Assembly: GCA_946055365.1 (NCBI GenBank)
Contig: CAMGFM010000067.1
Location: forward strand, 1 to 7,036
Direction of reading: 5' to 3'
Source: an uncultured Prevotella sp.
GTDB taxonomy: Bacteria > Bacteroidota > Bacteroidia > Bacteroidales > Bacteroidaceae
Length of the DNA: 7,036 nucleotides
Part shown: in pieces, positions 4,224-7,036 of the stretch
How the letters are laid out: every line of letters begins with the position of its first letter
How positions within the stretch are numbered: position 1 is the stretch's first letter
Notes under the pieces: generated by a model
Told to the model about the DNA's origin: nothing
The model's database searches: none
The model's input: only the letters and a program-made list of their open reading frames with translations
Program-made: the position numbers and the translations under genes

Positions 4224-6992
4224 ATGAACGACAAGAAATTCATTCCCGACACCCTCCAGCGTGAGGTGATAGAGGCACGGGGCGGCATGCATCTCGTGCT
4301 TGCGCCGCCGGGTTGCGGCAAGACGCAGATACTCACCGAGCGCATAGGCCTTGCCCACACCCAGATGGGCGTGGACTATGCCGACATGCTGTGTCTCACG
4401 TTCACCAACCGTGCCGCGCGCGGCATGGCAGAGCGCGTCAACGCCCACATAGGCGAGTGTGCCGTGCGTGAGGTCTACATTGGCAATGTGCATCGCTTCT
4501 GTTCACGCTTTCTCTTTGCCAACGGCATAGTGCCTGCGGAGTCTGCTGTCATCGACGAGGACGACAGCGTGTCGATACTTGCGCGCTTCTTTGGCGACGA
4601 CGAGTATGTCGTGCAGTCCAGCGCGCGCATACTCAGAACCTACAACGCCGTCATGCACCTCGAGTCGTTCATGCACCAGCTGTCACATGACCATCCCAAG
4701 GCACTGCGTATGCACCCCGACTGTGTCAACTCCAACGACATCGCCGCCATGCGCCGCATCTGCGAGCTGACGGCCATGGCTTTTGACGCAAAGGCCATGA
4801 CCGACATCTTCGAGCGCAGTGACACCTACTCGGACATGCTCCTCGGCAGCGACACGATGGACTATGCCGACCGCCAGATCATAACGCCGCTCCTGCACAA
4901 GATGTCGCTCGCCCGGCAATATCGCGACTACAAGCGCGCCAACCGCCTGCTCGACTTCCGCGACTTGCTGCTCTTCACCTACGACGCGCTTGCCGCCGAT
5001 GAGGAGCAGAGGCTTTATCGACGCTACAAATGGGTGCAGGTGGACGAGGTGCAGGATCTTAACCCCCTGCAACTGTCCATTGTGCGCATGCTCACTGCCC
5101 GTGACAGCCACACGGTGATGTATCTTGGCGACGAGCAGCAGGCCATATTCTCTTTCATGGGAGCCAAGATGTCGTCGCTACACGCGCTGATGTCGATGCC
5201 GTCGTGCCGTCTGCACCGCCTGTCGGTGAACTATCGCTCGCCTGCCTACCTCCTTGAGGTGTTCAACAGATATGCCTGCGAGGTGCTGCACATCAGTGAG
5301 GACATGCTGCCGCGCGTGTCGCAGGGGCGGCATGCCACTGCCACGGGCGGAGAGCTGGGCCTGCTGTGCAGCGACAGCTACTCCATGGAGGTGTACCGCT
5401 GCGCACAGATGGCAGGAGAGCTGTCTGCGTCACTCCCTGACGCCACCACGGCACTGGTGGTCAACTCCAACAGAGATGCCGAGGAACTTGGCAATGAGCT
5501 GGCGCGCCGCGGCATACCCCATTTCAACGTGTCGGGCGACGACATGTTCATGTCTGAGGAGGTCAAGCTGCTCTTCTCTCACCTTGCGGTGCTTGACAAC
5601 GAGTTTGCTTTCATCGCTTGGTCGCGCCTGCTCAAGGGTTTGCATGTCTATGAGTCGGCATCGGCGGCGCGCAGTTTTGTGCGTGCGTTGTTTGACAACG
5701 CCATCCTGCCCTCCGATCTGCTCACTGGCGACGGCAACACCACCACTCTGCAACGCTTTGTGAACTGCTGTGAGGAAGAGACGATAGTGGTTTTTGACAC
5801 CGAAACCACGGGTCTTGACGTGCTGGAGGACGACATCGTGCAGATAGCTGCCATGAAGATGCGCGGCGGAAAGGTCATCGACAACACGGCGTTCACCGTT
5901 TTTCTCGAGACCGACCGCGAGATACCTGCCATGCTTGGCGACATCGTCAATCCCGTCATTGAGGAGCGCAGGCACAGACAGCTGCTCAGCCAGCGCGAGG
6001 CGTTGACGATGTTCATGCAATATGCCGAGGGCTGTGTGCTGCTTGCCCATAATGCCGACTTCGACTACCATATTCTCGACTCCAGCCTGCGCCGCCATCT
6101 GCACGGGACGTCACTTGCCGACAGCCATCCGCAGTGTCTCGACTCGCTGAGGCTTGCGCGTCTGCTCCATCCCGAGCTTAAGGAACACAAACTCAAATAT
6201 CTGCTCGCCGTGCTTGGTCTTGAGGGTTGCAACTCTCATCTTGCCGACGACGACGTGTATGCCACGTGCAGCCTTGTGGGCTATTGCTATGAGCGGTCGT
6301 TGCAATATCTGCCGCGGCAGCGCGCCTTTCTTGACGGGCGCAGCGTGAGACAGCGTGTCGAAAGCCTGCGCAACCATTATGCGAGTCTCTATTGCGAGGC
6401 ACGGCAGAGCATGTACACGCCTTTTGACTGTGCCTCTGGCGATGCCTCTTGCCTCACTGCCGATGACCACGGGGCGCATGGACGGCACACGATAGTGGCG
6501 CGCACGGCACTCACGGCAGAGTTGGTGAGATTTTATGACGCGTTGGTGGCGTGTTCCGTGATAAGCGGCATTGACAGGCTGCACTATATAATACGCTTCA
6601 TTGAAGACCAGATAGTAGACAGCGCGTCTTCTCGCACGCTTGCACAGCAGTTGGCGGCTCATGTGATGGAGATGGCCACTCTCAAAGAGGCCGATCTCTG
6701 CGGCAGCGGCACACTTGAGGAGCGTGTGTTTGTGACTACCATACACAAGGCAAAGGGCTTGGAGTTTGACAATGTGATAGTGTTCAATGCCGTGGACGGA
6801 CGTTTGCCCAACTATATGGCGCGCCACAGCCCGGAGATGTATGCCGAGGACGCGCGCAAGTTTTATGTGGCGATGTCAAGGGCGCGCCGCCGACTCTACG
6901 TGTCCTACAGTCTTTGCCGCGAAGCCTATGGCAGCAGCACCGACACGCGTCTCACGCCGTTCATGGACTGCATAAGAGAATATTTTTCTTGA
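4224..6992 (+). CDS. UvrD-like SF1A helicase with inserted DEDDh exonuclease
   Basis: ATP-driven 3'-5' DNA helicase fused to a 3'-5' exonuclease in one 922-aa chain; a role in DNA repair, recombination or processing is inferred. Helicase motifs in order are Q12, Walker A APPGCGKT (27-34), Ia LTFTNRAA (58-65), Ib GNVHRFC (87-93), the LLDFRDLLL segment (242-250), II DEVQD (274-278), III LGDEQQAIFSFMGA (301-314), IV NYRS (336-339 with R338), IVa EEVKLLFSHLAVLDNEFAF (445-463), V TTIHKAKGLEF (838-848) and VI YVAMSRAR (881-888). Between IVa and V, about 519-692, is a complete DEDDh exonuclease: D525 and E527 in FDTETTG, HNADFD with D614, DSLRLAR (640-646), then H672 and D677 spaced as H-x4-D. All catalytic residues of both parts are present. 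The chain ends about 34 residues after motif VI, without the C-terminal extension of UvrD/PcrA. There is no helix-hairpin-helix and no Cys cluster like that of AddB. The ATG at 4224 follows an A-rich leader and lies just ahead of the Q motif. It is not clearly coupled to the PqqD-like gene 258 bp upstream. Confidence 0.93.
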   Translation: MNDKKFIPDTLQREVIEARGGMHLVLAPPGCGKTQILTERIGLAHTQMGVDYADMLCLTFTNRAARGMAERVNAHIGECAVREVYIGNVHRFCSRFLFANGIVPAESAVIDEDDSVSILARFFGDDEYVVQSSARILRTYNAVMHLESFMHQLSHDHPKALRMHPDCVNSNDIAAMRRICELTAMAFDAKAMTDIFERSDTYSDMLLGSDTMDYADRQIITPLLHKMSLARQYRDYKRANRLLDFRDLLLFTYDALAADEEQRLYRRYKWVQVDEVQDLNPLQLSIVRMLTARDSHTVMYLGDEQQAIFSFMGAKMSSLHALMSMPSCRLHRLSVNYRSPAYLLEVFNRYACEVLHISEDMLPRVSQGRHATATGGELGLLCSDSYSMEVYRCAQMAGELSASLPDATTALVVNSNRDAEELGNELARRGIPHFNVSGDDMFMSEEVKLLFSHLAVLDNEFAFIAWSRLLKGLHVYESASAARSFVRALFDNAILPSDLLTGDGNTTTLQRFVNCCEEETIVVFDTETTGLDVLEDDIVQIAAMKMRGGKVIDNTAFTVFLETDREIPAMLGDIVNPVIEERRHRQLLSQREALTMFMQYAEGCVLLAHNADFDYHILDSSLRRHLHGTSLADSHPQCLDSLRLARLLHPELKEHKLKYLLAVLGLEGCNSHLADDDVYATCSLVGYCYERSLQYLPRQRAFLDGRSVRQRVESLRNHYASLYCEARQSMYTPFDCASGDASCLTADDHGAHGRHTIVARTALTAELVRFYDALVACSVISGIDRLHYIIRFIEDQIVDSASSRTLAQQLAAHVMEMATLKEADLCGSGTLEERVFVTTIHKAKGLEFDNVIVFNAVDGRLPNYMARHSPEMYAEDARKFYVAMSRARRRLYVSYSLCREAYGSSTDTRLTPFMDCIREYFS

Positions 6993-7036
6993 GTCTCGCG
7001 CCCGTGTGAAACGCCTTTTGCCGTGCTGTGCGTGGC
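6993..7036. other. Short downstream stretch at the window edge
   Basis: Forty-four bases after the helicase stop codon. No hairpin plus T-tract, start of a gene or repeat can be supported; the downstream gene is outside the window. Confidence 0.4.

Noticed and set aside
5781..6299. The exonuclease as a separate gene that was merged by a sequencing error
   Set aside because: The reading frame is continuous with no stop on either side, there is no internal start with a plausible leader, and helicase motifs V and VI follow in the same frame.
5430..6827. Antisense open frames of 224 and 238 codons over the helicase-exonuclease gene
   Set aside because: They cover the conserved exonuclease motifs on the opposite strand and show only compositional bias.
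4224..6992. An anti-phage defence system built on the helicase-nuclease
   Set aside because: Helicase-nuclease fusions occur in defence, but no other defence gene, integrase or mobile-element signature is in the window, so the claim cannot be supported here.

Overview
The window reads as a stretch of a Bacteroidales chromosome, probably Prevotellaceae or Muribaculaceae (the family is an inference). Four of the five genes resemble the usual Bacteroidales versions of their families, there are no Shine-Dalgarno-like sites, and the A/T-rich leaders ahead of start codons contrast with G/C-rich coding sequence. All genes are on the + strand. No rRNA, tRNA, transposase or CRISPR array was seen.

Left part (59-3305): three closely spaced genes for amino-sugar and carbohydrate use. 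They are an exported GH20 beta-N-acetylhexosaminidase, the cytoplasmic glucosamine-6-phosphate deaminase NagB, and a small CBM9-like carbohydrate-binding protein. GH20 would release terminal GlcNAc/GalNAc outside the cytoplasm. After uptake, phosphorylation and deacetylation (none encoded here), NagB would send glucosamine-6-P into glycolysis. The gaps of 71 and 86 bp each hold a G/C-rich stem-loop followed by the same 10-mer, CACTTTAATA.

Middle part (3306-4223): G/C-rich sequence without a convincing gene, then four copies of a 13-bp near-palindrome (AAAGTGGCACTTT type) on a 21-22 bp period, then a short PqqD-like protein with no visible partner. The second gap, before the large gene, holds a small hairpin. 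A GTTTAnnTTCGTCA block resembling the Bacteroidetes -7 element TAnnTTTG precedes both the PqqD-like gene and the large gene.

Right part (4224-6992): one 922-residue protein with a complete set of SF1A (UvrD/PcrA/Rep-like) helicase motifs. A complete DEDDh 3'-5' exonuclease lies inside the helicase, between motif IVa and motif V, where the 2B subdomain normally is. This single-chain helicase-exonuclease and the palindrome array are the two most interesting items in the window.
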